The notes under the pieces are model-generated. The model had not been told where the DNA came from. It saw only the letters and a program-made list of their open reading frames with translations, and ran no database searches. Shown here one piece after another: positions 1 through 9,279 of a DNA stretch of 64,000 bases (the stretch's first letter is position 1; the number at the start of each line of letters is the position of its first letter). The DNA is from Nocardioides pinisoli (GTDB lineage Bacteria; Actinomycetota; Actinomycetes; Propionibacteriales; Nocardioidaceae): NCBI RefSeq assembly GCF_024199985.1, contig NZ_JANARS010000002.1, forward strand, positions 496,001 through 560,000, read 5' to 3'. A program made the translations under genes and the position numbers.

Positions 1-533
1 GCCTCCATGACGTTGCGGTACTGCTCGAGGCCGAAGATCAGCGTCACGTTGACGGAGATGCCGGCCGCGATGGTCTCCGTGATGGCCGGCCACCCCTCCT
101 TCGTGCCGGGGATCTTGATGAGGAGGTTGGGCTGGTCGACGATCCGCCAGAGCTCGGCGGCCTCCTTGACCGTCTCCTCGGTGTCGTGGGCGAACCCGGG
201 GGACACCTCGATCGAGACCCGCCCGTCGACCCCGTCGGTGGCGTCGAAGACCGGTCGCATGACCGTGCAGGCGTCGCGCACGTCGTCGGTGGTGATGACC
301 TGGGTGGCCTTGTCGACGTCGGCGCCCGCGGCCGCGAGCTCGCGGACCTGCGGGTCGTAGCGCTCGCCGTCGGCCAGGGCGGTCTGGAAGATGGCCGGAT
401 TGGACGTGACGCCCACGACGTGGCTGTTCTTCACCAGGTCGGCCAGGTTGCCGGTCTCCAGTCGTTCGCGGGAGAGGTCGTCGAGCCAGATGGACACCCC
501 GGCGTCAGCCAGGGCCTTGAGACGATCGTTCAT
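1..533 (-). CDS. tal: Transaldolase (3' end lies outside the window)
   Basis: Transaldolase of the non-oxidative pentose phosphate pathway, moving a dihydroxyacetone unit between sugar phosphates through a lysine Schiff base. About 177 residues are present, reading from [20 protein letters not shown]. The segment [10 protein letters not shown] (41-50) and [11 protein letters not shown], with the expected Schiff-base lysine at about residue 140, are typical of the long TalB/Tal-Pgi class of actinobacteria. The ATG is preceded by CAGGAGGC, a good ribosome binding site. It lies 34 bp downstream of tkt on the same strand, so the two are probably co-transcribed. The C-terminus runs off the left edge. 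Confidence 0.95.
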   Translation of the reverse strand, partial: MNDRLKALADAGVSIWLDDLSRERLETGNLADLVKNSHVVGVTSNPAIFQTALADGERYDPQVRELAAAGADVDKATQVITTDDVRDACTVMRPVFDATDGVDGRVSIEVSPGFAHDTEETVKEAAELWRIVDQPNLLIKIPGTKEGWPAITETIAAGISVNVTLIFGLEQYRNVME

Positions 534-567
534 TCGTGCCTCCTGTGTGGGGCTGTGGGGACGTACG

Positions 568-2685
568 TCAGTCGGTCAGGGTGCGCAGGCTGTCGCGGGC
601 GGCGTTGGCCACCGCCTCGCCGGTGATGTCGAACTCCGCGTAGATCCGCGCGAAGTCGGCCGAGGCGCCGTAGTGGTCGATGGACACGATGCGGCCGTGG
701 TCGCCGACGTAGTCGCGCCACCCCTGCTTGACGCCGGCCTCGACCGAGACGCGCGCCTTCACGGTGGGCGGCAGGACGGTCTCGCGGTAGGACTCCTCCT
801 GCTCCTCGAACCACTCGAGGCAGGGGAGCGAGACGACGCGGGCGCGGATGCCGTCGGCGGCGAGGAGCTCGCGGGCCGCGACCGCCACCTGGACCTCCGA
901 GCCGGTGCCCATGAGGATCACGTCGGGGTCGCCCCCCTCCACGTCGAGCAGGACGTAGCCACCGCGGTGCACGTTGGACGTGTCGCTGTAGCCCTCCTCA
1001 CCACGCGGGAAGACCGGCACGTTCTGGCGCGTCAGCGCGATGCCGGCGGGCCGGTCGGTGCGCTGGAGGACGGCGTGCCACGCCGCAGCCGTCTCGTTGG
1101 CGTCCGCAGGGCGTACGACGTCAAGGCCGGGGATGGCGCGCAGCGCGGCGAGGTGCTCGACCGGCTGGTGCGTCGGGCCGTCCTCGCCCAGGCCGATGGA
1201 GTCGTGGGTCCAGACGTAGGTGACGGGCAGGCCCATCACCGCCGCGAGGCGGACCGACCCGCGCATGTAGTCGCTGAAGGTCAGGAAGGTGCCGCCGAAG
1301 ACGCGGGTGCCGCCGTGGAGCGCGATGCCGTTGAGGATGCCGCCCATGCCGTGCTCGCGGATGCCGAAGTGCAGCACCCGGCCGGCGAGCGGGTCGCCGG
1401 TCCACTGGTCGGTCGAGCGGCTCGCCGGGATGAAGGACGGGGCGTCCTCGATGGTGGTGTTGTTGGACTCGGCGAGGTCGGCCGAGCCGCCCCACAGCTC
1501 GGGCATCACGCCGGCCACGGCGTTGATCACGGCGCCGGAGGCCTTGCGGGTCGCCACGCCCTTGGGGTCGGCGTCGAAGGTCGGCAGCGCCTCGGCGAGC
1601 CCGGCGGGCAGCGCGCGGGTCTGCATCCGCTCGAAGGTCTGGACGACGTCGTCGGACGCCGCCGCCTTCCAGGCGTCGAACCGCTCCTCCCACGCGGCCT
1701 GCTGCTCCTTGCCGCGCGCGACGAGCGAGCGGGTGCGCTCGATCACGTCGGTCGGCACCTCGAAGTGCTTGGCGGGGTCGAAGCCGAGCACCTCCTTGGT
1801 GGCGGCCACCTCCTCCTCGCCGAGGGCGGAGCCGTGGGACTTGCCGGTGCCCTGCGCGTTGGGCGCGGGCCAGGCGATGACGGTGTGCAGGACGATCAGG
1901 CTCGGTCGGTCGGTGACCTCGTCGGCGGCGCGCACGGCGGCGTAGAGCTCGGGGACGTCCTCGACGTACTCCGACCCGCCGTTGGTCCAGTCGACGTGCT
2001 GGACGTGCCAGCCGTAGGCCTCGTAGCGCGCGCCCACGTCCTCGGTGAACGCCACGTCGGTGTCGCCCTCGATCGAGATCTGGTTGGCGTCGTAGATCAT
2101 CGTGAGGTTGCCGAGCTGCTGGGTGCCGGCGATCGAGGAGGCCTCGGCGCTGACGCCCTCCTCGAGGTCGCCGTCGGAGCAGATCGCGTAGACGTGGTGC
2201 GTGAAGGGGGAGTCGGCCTCGTCGGTGTCGGGGTCGAGCAGCCCGCGCTCGCGGCGGGCCGCCATCGCCATGCCGACCGCGTTGGCGACACCCTGGCCGA
2301 GCGGGCCCGTGGTGGTCTCCACGCCGGGGGTGTGGCCGTACTCGGGGTGGCCGGGGGTCTTGCTGCCCCAGGTGCGCAGGGAGCGGAGGTCCTCGATCTC
2401 GAGGCCCCAGCCACCGAGGAAGAGCTGGGTGTAGAGGGTGATCGAGCTGTGGCCGCAGGACAGGACGAAGCGGTCGCGACCGGTCCAGTGCGGGTCGGCG
2501 GGGTTGTGCCGCATCACCTTCTGGAACAGCAGGTAGGCCGCCGGGGCCAGGCTCATGGCCGTGCCGGGGTGGCCGTTGCCGACTTTCTGGACCGCGTCCA
2601 TCGCCAGGACCCGGGACGTGTCGACGGCCCGGCGGTCGGTGTCGTCCCACTCGAGGGTGGTGGGCAGGGCGGACTTCTTGGTCAA
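568..2685 (-). CDS. tkt: Transketolase
   Basis: Thiamine-diphosphate enzyme of the pentose phosphate pathway that transfers two-carbon ketol units. 705 residues, the usual bacterial length. The N-terminal domain has [13 protein letters not shown] and the ThDP/Mg signature [14 protein letters not shown]. The middle domain has [13 protein letters not shown] and [17 protein letters not shown] place the start at TTG 2685 ([10 protein letters not shown]), because GAGAGGAAC lies just before it. The frame stays open to 2730 but without a comparable ribosome site. It is divergent from ctaB with about 200 bp between them, and is followed by tal. Confidence 0.95.
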   Translation of the reverse strand: MTKKSALPTTLEWDDTDRRAVDTSRVLAMDAVQKVGNGHPGTAMSLAPAAYLLFQKVMRHNPADPHWTGRDRFVLSCGHSSITLYTQLFLGGWGLEIEDLRSLRTWGSKTPGHPEYGHTPGVETTTGPLGQGVANAVGMAMAARRERGLLDPDTDEADSPFTHHVYAICSDGDLEEGVSAEASSIAGTQQLGNLTMIYDANQISIEGDTDVAFTEDVGARYEAYGWHVQHVDWTNGGSEYVEDVPELYAAVRAADEVTDRPSLIVLHTVIAWPAPNAQGTGKSHGSALGEEEVAATKEVLGFDPAKHFEVPTDVIERTRSLVARGKEQQAAWEERFDAWKAAASDDVVQTFERMQTRALPAGLAEALPTFDADPKGVATRKASGAVINAVAGVMPELWGGSADLAESNNTTIEDAPSFIPASRSTDQWTGDPLAGRVLHFGIREHGMGGILNGIALHGGTRVFGGTFLTFSDYMRGSVRLAAVMGLPVTYVWTHDSIGLGEDGPTHQPVEHLAALRAIPGLDVVRPADANETAAAWHAVLQRTDRPAGIALTRQNVPVFPRGEEGYSDTSNVHRGGYVLLDVEGGDPDVILMGTGSEVQVAVAARELLAADGIRARVVSLPCLEWFEEQEESYRETVLPPTVKARVSVEAGVKQGWRDYVGDHGRIVSIDHYGASADFARIYAEFDITGEAVANAARDSLRTLTD

Positions 2686-2889
2686 CGCAGTTCCTCTCGG
2701 TGGAGTGCAACCGGGTGCAGTCAGGATCACAGCCCAGCAGGGGTGGCCTCGACTGCGACCCTATCGTCGTGGCGGAGTAGACTCGACCGTGCCCGAGGGT
2801 CGTCCCGGACGCCGGAACAGCTGGCCGTTCTCCTCAGTTCCCTCGCTGTCCGCGTCCCATCCGCTCCCGTCCCCCCGAGGTTCTCCACC

Positions 2890-3858
2890 GTGTCCCATGC
2901 CGGCCCGCACGCAGCCGCGTCCGCCGGGCCGTCGACGGGTGACGACGGAGCCGCACCCGACGCGCCGAAGACGTGGCGCGACGTGGTCAGTGCCTACGTC
3001 GGACTGACCAAGCCGCGCGTCATCGAGCTGCTCCTGCTGACGACCGTGCCGGTGATGTTCTTCGCCGCGCGCGGCATCCCGCCGCTGGGCCTGGTCGCCG
3101 CGACCGTCGTCGGTGGCGCGCTGTCGGCCGGCTCCGCGTCGGCCTTCAACTGCGTCTACGACCGAGACATCGACGAGCAGATGCGGCGTACGCGTCGGCG
3201 GGCGCTGCCGCGTCACATCGTCTCGCCGGTCTCGGCCCTCGTCTTCGCCACGGTGCTGGCCGTGCTGTCGACCGTCGTGCTCGCGCTGTGGGTCAACTGG
3301 CTCTCCGCCGCGCTGTCGGTGCTGGCCAACGCCTTCTACGTCATCGTCTACACGATCCTGCTCAAGCGCCGGACCACGCAGAACATCGTCTGGGGCGGGC
3401 TGGCCGGCTGCTTCCCGGCGCTCATCGGCTGGACCGCGGTGACCGGCGAGCTGGCCTGGACGCCCGTCGTCCTGTTCCTGGTGGTCTTCTTCTGGACGCC
3501 GCCGCACACGTGGGCGCTCGCCCTGCGCTACCGCGAGGACTACCGCAACGTCGACGTGCCGATGCTGCCCGTGGTCAAGCCTGCGGCCGAGGTCGGACGA
3601 CAGGTCGTGGTCTACAGCTGGGTGATGGTGGCGACCTCGCTCCTGCTCTGGCCGGTCGCCGGGACGAGCCTGGTCTACCCGGTCGCCGCCGCCGTCCTGG
3701 GTGCGGTCTTCCTCGTCGAGGCGCACCGGATGTGGAAGCGTGCCAAGGGCTCGGAGGCCCTCACCGACATCAACCCGATGCGGCTCTTCCACGCCTCCAA
3801 CCTCTACCTCTCCCTGCTGTTCGTCGCCGTCGCACTCGACCCGCTGCTGGGTCGCTAG
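2890..3858 (+). CDS. ctaB: Heme o synthase (protoheme IX farnesyltransferase)
   Basis: Membrane UbiA-family prenyltransferase that adds a farnesyl group to heme b, giving heme o for aa3-type cytochrome oxidase. 322 residues with about nine hydrophobic segments. The first Asp-rich motif is N87-x3-D91-x3-D95 (NCVYDRDID), and the second conserved loop is YREDYRNVDVPMLPVV. Start chosen at GTG 2890. The first 30 residues are polar and the helices begin after TKPRVIELLLL. A TAGACT hexamer at 2778-2783 suggests a leader of about 100 nt. The tkt/tal genes lie divergently upstream and ctaA is about 1.7 kb downstream on the other strand, so the heme A pathway is clustered but not in one operon. Confidence 0.95.
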   Translation: MSHAGPHAAASAGPSTGDDGAAPDAPKTWRDVVSAYVGLTKPRVIELLLLTTVPVMFFAARGIPPLGLVAATVVGGALSAGSASAFNCVYDRDIDEQMRRTRRRALPRHIVSPVSALVFATVLAVLSTVVLALWVNWLSAALSVLANAFYVIVYTILLKRRTTQNIVWGGLAGCFPALIGWTAVTGELAWTPVVLFLVVFFWTPPHTWALALRYREDYRNVDVPMLPVVKPAAEVGRQVVVYSWVMVATSLLLWPVAGTSLVYPVAAAVLGAVFLVEAHRMWKRAKGSEALTDINPMRLFHASNLYLSLLFVAVALDPLLGR

Positions 3859-4004
3859 CGCATCTCCAAGGTCTTCTCAGGAGAGTTCGGCAAGTCTGGA
3901 GACCATCTTGAGGCAACGTGCCGCGTCCGCTGACGCGATCTCCCGTTGACTTCTCGCAGGGGGAGGCATTGGGTCGCCCCCGCGGGAGCAGGGGGTATTT
4001 CTGC

Positions 4005-5054
4005 ATGTCTTCATCACGTGAGCGACGACACCGGACCGCTGGGGGAGCGGCCGGACTGGGGGTTCGTCGCCGTCCGATCCATCGTGGGGTCTCGAGGGCG
4101 CTGACCCTCGTCCTCGGTGTGGGCTTCGCCGTCGTCGGCGTCGCCGGCGCAGCGAGCGCACACCACAACACCATCAACGGATCCGTCAGCTGCAAGGAGG
4201 GTGGCGGCTGGGCCGTCACCTGGAGCGTCGAGAACAGCGAGACGCGTACCGAGCAGATCACCGCGTCCAACCGGCCGGGCGTCGTCCCGGTCGGCACCCA
4301 GCTAACGTCGCGCCAGACGCGCACGTTCGCCGAGACGGTCAGCACCAGGCCGACCGCGCCGCTGACCCTGACCCTGTCGGCGAAGTGGGACAACGGGGCC
4401 ACCAACACCAGCTCCGGCTCGATCCCCGTCGCGAAGTTCTCCGTCGACTGTGCGGTCAAGACCGTGGAGCCGCCGACGATCCCGGTGATCGACGACTGTG
4501 GCCCGGGCAACGCCCACTACGGGCAGGTCCCCCAGGGGCCCTGGACCTCCGTCGCCAACCCTGACGGCAGCGTCACGGTGACGGCCAACCCGGGTCACCA
4601 GTTCCCAGGCGGTCGGACGAGCGTCACCTACGCGGCGCCGGCCGACAGCAACGAGCCGTGCCCGACCCCGCCGGTCGAGCCGCCGGTGGAGCCGCCCGTG
4701 GTGACCCCGCCGGTGGTGACCCCGCCGGTGGAGCAGCCGCCCGTCGTCGCCCCGCCCGAGGTGCTGCCCGCCGAGGCGCGCGCCGTGTCGGCCCGGGCCC
4801 GCAAGCTCGACAAGTGCGGCACCAGCGGTGACGTCTACAAGGTCGTCAAGCGCTCAGGCGTCGTCTACACGTCGAAGGGCCAGGTCCTGCGACAGGGAGT
4901 CTGGCTGAAGGCGCGCTCCGCGCGCGTCACCGTGCGGGCCCAGGCGGCGGACGCGTCCTACCGCCTGCAGGGCAAGCAGGTGTGGAGGATGACCTTCCGC
5001 ACCCGTCCGTGCGCCAGCGCCCCGGAGGTCGCACCCAGCACCGGGTCGCGGTGA
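4005..5054 (+). CDS. Secreted proline-rich repeat protein, translationally coupled to a sortase-like gene
   Basis: 349 residues with a signal peptide (Arg-rich start, hydrophobic core about 30-50, cleavage near GAASA-HH). The exported part has a beta-rich region with paired cysteines (about 50-215). A Pro/Val linker of PPVEPPVVTPP-type repeats follows at about 225-255. The C-terminal domain is basic and beta-rich, from KLDKCGTSGDVYKVV to the end. I do not recognise a named family. No LPxTG/LAxTG motif followed by a membrane anchor is visible at the C-terminus. ATG 4005 is chosen because the signal peptide follows it and a G-rich ribosome site precedes it. The stop TGA overlaps the next start as GTGA, indicating translational coupling. 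Confidence 0.75.
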   Translation: MSSSRERRHRTAGGAAGLGVRRRPIHRGVSRALTLVLGVGFAVVGVAGAASAHHNTINGSVSCKEGGGWAVTWSVENSETRTEQITASNRPGVVPVGTQLTSRQTRTFAETVSTRPTAPLTLTLSAKWDNGATNTSSGSIPVAKFSVDCAVKTVEPPTIPVIDDCGPGNAHYGQVPQGPWTSVANPDGSVTVTANPGHQFPGGRTSVTYAAPADSNEPCPTPPVEPPVEPPVVTPPVVTPPVEQPPVVAPPEVLPAEARAVSARARKLDKCGTSGDVYKVVKRSGVVYTSKGQVLRQGVWLKARSARVTVRAQAADASYRLQGKQVWRMTFRTRPCASAPEVAPSTGSR

Positions 5055-5542
5055 CCCGCTCCCGCGCTGCCGGGATCGTCGCCGCGATGGTCGTCGGCGT
5101 GACCGTGGTGGCCGGTCAGGGCGCGGCTCACGCCGCCCCTGACCGGCTCACGATCGCCCGCACCGGCACCGACGCGGCGATCATCGAGGTGCCGGCGCGC
5201 AACGACACGCTGGCCGTCGGCGACCGGCTCCGCGGCGCCGTCTACACCTGGTCGAAGGGCGACCCGCCCTGCGACCCCACCGGCAGCACCGTCTACGCCG
5301 GACACGCCTGGCGCGCCGGCAACGGCGTGGCCGACCGCTGGGGCTCGCTGCGCCGCGGCGACGTGATCAAGGTCGCGGGCTGCCGGTTCGAGGTCACCAG
5401 GCGCGAGTACTGGCCGGCCTCGCGACGGATGGGCTCGCTCTACTCCGTCGCCGGACCCGCCCGGATCGTGCTCGTCGGCTGCAAGGCCGACGACTACTCC
5501 AGGCGCACGGTGGTCTTCGCGCGCAAGATCGGGCGCTCCTAG
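5051..5542 (+). CDS. Sortase-like transpeptidase (divergent, class E/F type)
   Basis: 163 residues with an N-terminal membrane/signal segment (about 8-29) and an extracytoplasmic sortase fold. The catalytic triad can be placed as His85 in AGHAWRAGNG, Cys144 in VLVGCKADDYS, and Arg151 or Arg152 in SRRTVVFA. The usual TLxTC motif is replaced by LVGC, so it is divergent. Known family function is cysteine transpeptidation of surface proteins onto peptidoglycan. GTG 5051 is chosen because it overlaps the preceding stop by 4 bp and places the signal segment at the N-terminus. The partner upstream is secreted but shows no standard sorting signal. Substrate unknown. Confidence 0.72.
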   Translation: MTRSRAAGIVAAMVVGVTVVAGQGAAHAAPDRLTIARTGTDAAIIEVPARNDTLAVGDRLRGAVYTWSKGDPPCDPTGSTVYAGHAWRAGNGVADRWGSLRRGDVIKVAGCRFEVTRREYWPASRRMGSLYSVAGPARIVLVGCKADDYSRRTVVFARKIGRS

Positions 5543-5576
5543 CCCCCGAGCCCTGTCGCCGCCCGGCTCGAGGTCG

Positions 5577-6515
5577 CTACGACGACCCGATCCGGGTGGC
5601 GGCGTACGGCTGGGGCTCACCATCGGCGCGAGCCTCGTCCGCACCGCGGTGGGGCAGCACCGCGAGGGCGATGCGCGCCAGGCCCGCCGCGAGGAGACCC
5701 GCGCCGAGCATGTGCAGGGCGACGAGGCCGACCGGCAGGTCGAGCCAGTACTGCACCCAGCCGAGCACGCCCTGGAGCACCTCGATCAGCAGCACCAGGG
5801 CGGTGACCCGGGCGAGCCAGTGGTGCCCGCCACGCAGCGCGGCGACCAGCAGGGCGACGGTCAGCGCGACGAGGACGTAGACCGACACGGCGTGGACCTG
5901 CGACACGGCGGCGGGGTCGAGACCGTTGCGCGGGGAGTCGGTGTCACCGGCGTGGGGCCCGGCACCGGTGACCACCGTGCCGAGGTAGAGGACCACCCAG
6001 CCGGACGCGAACGTCGCCCACGCGAGCGCGCGCGGCAGCGACGGCGCCAGGTCGCGCGAGGGGCTGCGGAGCTCGTCGACCAGCGCGACGCAGAGCATGA
6101 TGATCGCCATCGACAGCAGGAAGTGGCCGGCGACGACCCACGGGTTGAGGTCGGTCAGCACCGTGATGCCGCCGAGCACCGCCTGCAGCGGGATGCCGAG
6201 CCCGATCACCAGCGCCAGCCGGGTCGCGCGGCGGTGCCTCGCACCGAGGGCGGCGAGGAAGCACAGGACGGCGACTGCGGCGAGGACGAAGGTCAGCAGC
6301 CGGTTGCCGAACTCGATGGCACCGTGCATGCCCAGCTCGCCGTGGGCGACGTACGACGCGTCGGTGCAGCGCGGCCAGGTCGGGCAGCCGAGCCCGGAGC
6401 CGGTCAGCCGGACGGCCGCGCCGGTGACGACGATGCCGATGTTGGCGAGCAGGTTGGCCACGGCGAGCGGCCAGAGGTACCGGGCGAGCCGGTCGAGCAG
6501 GGAGCGTCCCATCAT
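5577..6515 (-). CDS. ctaA: Heme A synthase
   Basis: Eight-helix membrane enzyme that oxidises the C8 methyl of heme o to the formyl group of heme a. 312 residues. It has the cysteine pair in LGCPTWPRC, the glutamate-containing segment IEFGNRL, and heme-ligand histidines in VVAGHFLLS, VSQVHAVS and LVALHMLG. ATG 6515 overlaps the permease stop as ATGA. ATG 6512 immediately follows and is an alternative. It is the last gene of a three-gene run behind an ABC exporter. Confidence 0.93.
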   Translation of the reverse strand: MMGRSLLDRLARYLWPLAVANLLANIGIVVTGAAVRLTGSGLGCPTWPRCTDASYVAHGELGMHGAIEFGNRLLTFVLAAVAVLCFLAALGARHRRATRLALVIGLGIPLQAVLGGITVLTDLNPWVVAGHFLLSMAIIMLCVALVDELRSPSRDLAPSLPRALAWATFASGWVVLYLGTVVTGAGPHAGDTDSPRNGLDPAAVSQVHAVSVYVLVALTVALLVAALRGGHHWLARVTALVLLIEVLQGVLGWVQYWLDLPVGLVALHMLGAGLLAAGLARIALAVLPHRGADEARADGEPQPYAATRIGSS

Positions 6516-7306
6516 TCCCACCTGAAGGTCCGGGCCGTGAGCAGCGTGCCGAGCGCCGCCCAGGCCGCCAGCACGAGCAAGGATCGGCCGTCGATGTCGG
6601 CGTGCACCAACGCGGAGCGCATCGCCTCGCCCAGCGCTCCCGACGGCAGCCACTGGATCAGTCCGCCGGCGGCGCCGTAGGTGCTGGTCGGCAGCACCAC
6701 GCCGCCCCCGGCCATGAGGAGCAGGTAGACCAGGTTGGCCAGGGCCAGGGTCGCCTCGGCACGCAGGGCCCCGGCGACGAGCAGGCCGAGGGAGGCGAAC
6801 GCCGCGGTGCCCAGTGCGACGCTGAGCAGCACGCCCAGCACGGTCGGGACCGGATCTGCGAGCGAGGGCTCCCAGCCCAGGGCGAGCGCGACGACGACGA
6901 GCACCACCAGCTGCAGTGCGACGACGTTGAGCAGGGCCAGGACCTTGCCGAGCAGCAGGCCGTGGCGCGGCAGCGGGGAGGACCCGAGCAGCTTGATGAC
7001 GCCGTAGCGCCGCTCGAAGCCGGTGGCGATGGCCACGGAGGTGAACGCCGTCGACATCACGGCGAGTGCCAGCACCCCCGGCGTGAGGAGGTCGACCGGC
7101 GCGTGCCCCTCGAAGGTGCTGCCGAGGCGGCCCGCCGCGGCGACGCCGCCCACGAGCACGATCACCGGGATCACGATCGCGAGCAGCAGCTGCTCGCCGT
7201 TGCGCAGCATCAGCCGCGCCTCCATCCGCGCCTGCGCGCGGACCATCGGGCCGAGGCCGGCGCCACCGGGTGCGGGGGTGAAGGTTCTGGACGACGGGGT
7301 GCTCAC
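6512..7306 (-). CDS. ABC-2 type transporter permease
   Basis: 264-residue inner-membrane permease with six predicted hydrophobic segments, of the ABC-2 drug/lipid exporter type. GTG 7306 overlaps the stop of the ATPase gene (GTGA), and its own stop overlaps ctaA (ATGA), so the three genes are translationally coupled. The family exports hydrophobic compounds, and the substrate cannot be told from sequence. In mycobacteria an ABC exporter also sits near the cta/suf region. A role tied to heme or cytochrome assembly is only an inference from position. Confidence 0.88.
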   Translation of the reverse strand: MSTPSSRTFTPAPGGAGLGPMVRAQARMEARLMLRNGEQLLLAIVIPVIVLVGGVAAAGRLGSTFEGHAPVDLLTPGVLALAVMSTAFTSVAIATGFERRYGVIKLLGSSPLPRHGLLLGKVLALLNVVALQLVVLVVVALALGWEPSLADPVPTVLGVLLSVALGTAAFASLGLLVAGALRAEATLALANLVYLLLMAGGGVVLPTSTYGAAGGLIQWLPSGALGEAMRSALVHADIDGRSLLVLAAWAALGTLLTARTFRWE

Positions 7307-8238
7307 GACGCCAGCTCCCGCCCGGTCAGCTCGAGGAACACGTCCTCGAGCGTGCGCTGGCCCAGCGTCAGCGTCTGGGGCAGCACGCCGTGCTCCTCGC
7401 ACCACCTCGACACGCGGCCGAGCGTGCTGGCGTCGGCGGGGCCGTGGATGAGCATGCTCACCTCGTCGAGCTGCCGGACCTCCGTGAGCGGGCCCAGCTC
7501 GGCACGCAGCGACTCCGGAGCGCCGTCGGGGAACGGCCGGTTGACGACCAGCCGGATGGTCGCCGAGCGCCCGCCGCGGGTGAGCTCGGCCGGGGTGCCG
7601 GAGGCGATGAGCGTGCCGCGGTCGATGATGTGGATCCGGTCGGCCAGGTGCTCGGCCTCGTCCATGTGGTGGGTCGTCAGCACGACGGTCACGCCGTCGG
7701 CGCGGACCTCCTCGAGCATCTCCCACGTCGTGCGCCGCGCCTGCGGGTCCATCCCGGCGGTCGGCTCGTCGACGAAGACCAGCTCGGGCCGCCCGACGAG
7801 GGCGATCGCGAGCCCGAGACGCTGCTTCTGGCCGCCGGACAGCCGGCGGTAGGGGGTCCGTCCGCAGTCGGCCAGACCCAGCCGCTCGACGAGCATGTTG
7901 GTGTCGAGCGGGTGGGCGTGCAGCGCGGCCATGTGCTCCAGCATCTCCACGGCACGTACGCCGCTCCACGCCCCGCCGCTCTGCAGCATGACGCCGATCC
8001 GGGGGAGCAGCGCGGCGCGCTCGCGCTGCGGGTCGAGGCCGAGCACCCGCACCGTGCCGCGCTGCGGGACGCGGTAGCCCTCGCAGGTCTCCAACGTCGT
8101 GGTCTTGCCCGCGCCGTTGGGACCCAGCACCGCGGTGATCGAGCCCCGGGCCACCTCGAGCGACAGCCCGTCCACGGCGACCTTGTCGCCGTAGGCCATC
8201 ACCAAGCCGTCGACGACGACGGCGGGGGAGGCTGGCAC
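7303..8238 (-). CDS. ABC transporter ATP-binding protein (drug-export type)
   Basis: 311 residues with a complete nucleotide-binding domain: Walker A GPNGAGKTT, signature LSGGQKQRL, Walker B LVFVDEPTAG, and H-loop LTTHHMDEAEH. A DrrA-like C-terminal extension follows. It supplies energy to the coupled permease. GTG 8238 is supported by TAGAAT at 8245-8250 exactly 6 nt before it, a leaderless-promoter arrangement. It is divergent from a second, separate ABC system that starts 64 bp away. Confidence 0.92.
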   Translation of the reverse strand: MPASPAVVVDGLVMAYGDKVAVDGLSLEVARGSITAVLGPNGAGKTTTLETCEGYRVPQRGTVRVLGLDPQRERAALLPRIGVMLQSGGAWSGVRAVEMLEHMAALHAHPLDTNMLVERLGLADCGRTPYRRLSGGQKQRLGLAIALVGRPELVFVDEPTAGMDPQARRTTWEMLEEVRADGVTVVLTTHHMDEAEHLADRIHIIDRGTLIASGTPAELTRGGRSATIRLVVNRPFPDGAPESLRAELGPLTEVRQLDEVSMLIHGPADASTLGRVSRWCEEHGVLPQTLTLGQRTLEDVFLELTGRELAS

Positions 8239-8244
8239 GTCCTG

Positions 8245-8295
8245 ATTCTAGGTGCGCCTTAATGAGGAGCGGTTGTCGGTCCCCGCGACTAGCGT
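8245..8295. promoter_or_regulatory. Divergent leaderless promoter pair between two ABC operons
   Basis: On the minus strand TAGAAT (8250-8245) stands 6 nt before GTG 8238. On the plus strand TAGCGT (8290-8295) stands 6 nt before ATG 8302. Both match the TAnnnT -10 spacing of leaderless actinobacterial genes, and no ribosome site is visible on either side. Confidence 0.65.
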
Positions 8296-8301
8296 GACGC
8301 C

Positions 8302-9279
8302 ATGACTCGCTCCCATGCGATCGAGGCCGAGGGCCTCGTCAAGCACTTCGGTGACACCGTGGCGGTCGACGGGGTCTCCTTCGTCGTCCCGGAGGGGACG
8401 GTGCTCGGCCTGCTCGGCCCCAACGGTGCCGGCAAGACCACCACCGTCCGGATGATGACCACCCTGACCCGCCCCACCGGCGGCACCGGGCGGGTGGCCG
8501 GTCACGACATCCTGGCCGACCCGGCAGCCGTGCGGCGCAGCATGGGCCTCACCGGCCAGGCCGCCACCGTCGACGAGCTGCTGACCGGCCGGGAGAACCT
8601 GCGCCTCATCGGCAGCCTCTACGGCCTCGACCCGGCCTACATCCGCCGGGCCAGCGACGAGCTGCTCGAGCGCTTCTCCCTCGCCGACGCCGGCGACCGC
8701 ACCGCCAAGACCTACTCGGGCGGCATGCGACGACGCCTCGACCTCGCCGTCAGCCTGATCGCCACCCCGCCGGTGCTCTTCCTCGACGAGCCGACCACCG
8801 GCCTCGACCCGCGCTCGCGCGTCGAGCTGTGGGACGTGCTCCGCGAGCTCGTCGCCGACGGGACGACCCTCCTGCTGACGACGCAATACCTCGAGGAGGC
8901 CGACCAGCTCGCCGACAACATCGTGGTGATCGACCGCGGCACCGTCATCGCCGAGGGCACGCCGCTGCAGCTGAAGGACCAGTCCGGCGCCGCCGCGCTC
9001 GTCGTGACCGTCTCGCGTCCCGAGGACCTCGGGATCGCCGAGCAGATGCTGAGGGACCACGTCGCGGAGGTGCACACCGACCCCGGCGCGCGGCAGCTCA
9101 CCGCTCCGGCGGAGGGGCTGACCCACATGACCCGGATCGCGGGGATCTTCGCCGAGAGCCAGATCGAGCTCGACGACATCGGGCTCAAGCGCCCGAGCCT
9201 CGACGACGTGTTCCTGCACCTGACCGGCCACCGGGCCGAGGACGCCCTCGCCGACGACCAGACCGAGGAGGCATCGTGA
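8302..9279 (+). CDS. ABC transporter ATP-binding protein (DrrA-like)
   Basis: 325 residues. Walker A GPNGAGKTTT, signature YSGGMRRRL, Walker B LFLDEPTTGLD and the LTTQYLEEADQ switch are all present. The C-terminal extension, ending in SLDDVFLHLTG, is typical of daunorubicin-resistance ATPases such as DrrA. Together with the next gene it forms a two-component ABC-2 exporter for hydrophobic molecules. ATG 8302 has a -10-like TAGCGT 6 nt upstream. The stop overlaps the permease start by 4 bp (GTGA). Confidence 0.93.
   Translation: MTRSHAIEAEGLVKHFGDTVAVDGVSFVVPEGTVLGLLGPNGAGKTTTVRMMTTLTRPTGGTGRVAGHDILADPAAVRRSMGLTGQAATVDELLTGRENLRLIGSLYGLDPAYIRRASDELLERFSLADAGDRTAKTYSGGMRRRLDLAVSLIATPPVLFLDEPTTGLDPRSRVELWDVLRELVADGTTLLLTTQYLEEADQLADNIVVIDRGTVIAEGTPLQLKDQSGAAALVVTVSRPEDLGIAEQMLRDHVAEVHTDPGARQLTAPAEGLTHMTRIAGIFAESQIELDDIGLKRPSLDDVFLHLTGHRAEDALADDQTEEAS

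Noticed and set aside
391..2889. Very long open frame on the plus strand running across tkt and into ctaB
   Set aside because: The part before 2890 is antisense to transketolase and reads as Arg/Gly/Ala-rich low-complexity protein. It is open only because of the strong G/C codon bias on the other strand.
2789..3007. Possible leaderless mini-gene at GTG 2789, with TAGACT 5 nt upstream, overlapping ctaB
   Set aside because: Its product is Pro/Ser-rich and shadow-like, and it is out of frame with ctaB. The TAGACT more simply marks the ctaB transcript start.
3859..4004. Possible terminator or promoter after ctaB
   Set aside because: Only short imperfect dyads and no convincing -35/-10 pair.
4660..4745. 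GC-rich tandem repeats as a possible mobile or CRISPR-like array
   Set aside because: They are in frame and encode the Pro/Val linker of the secreted protein. Spacing and variation follow codons.
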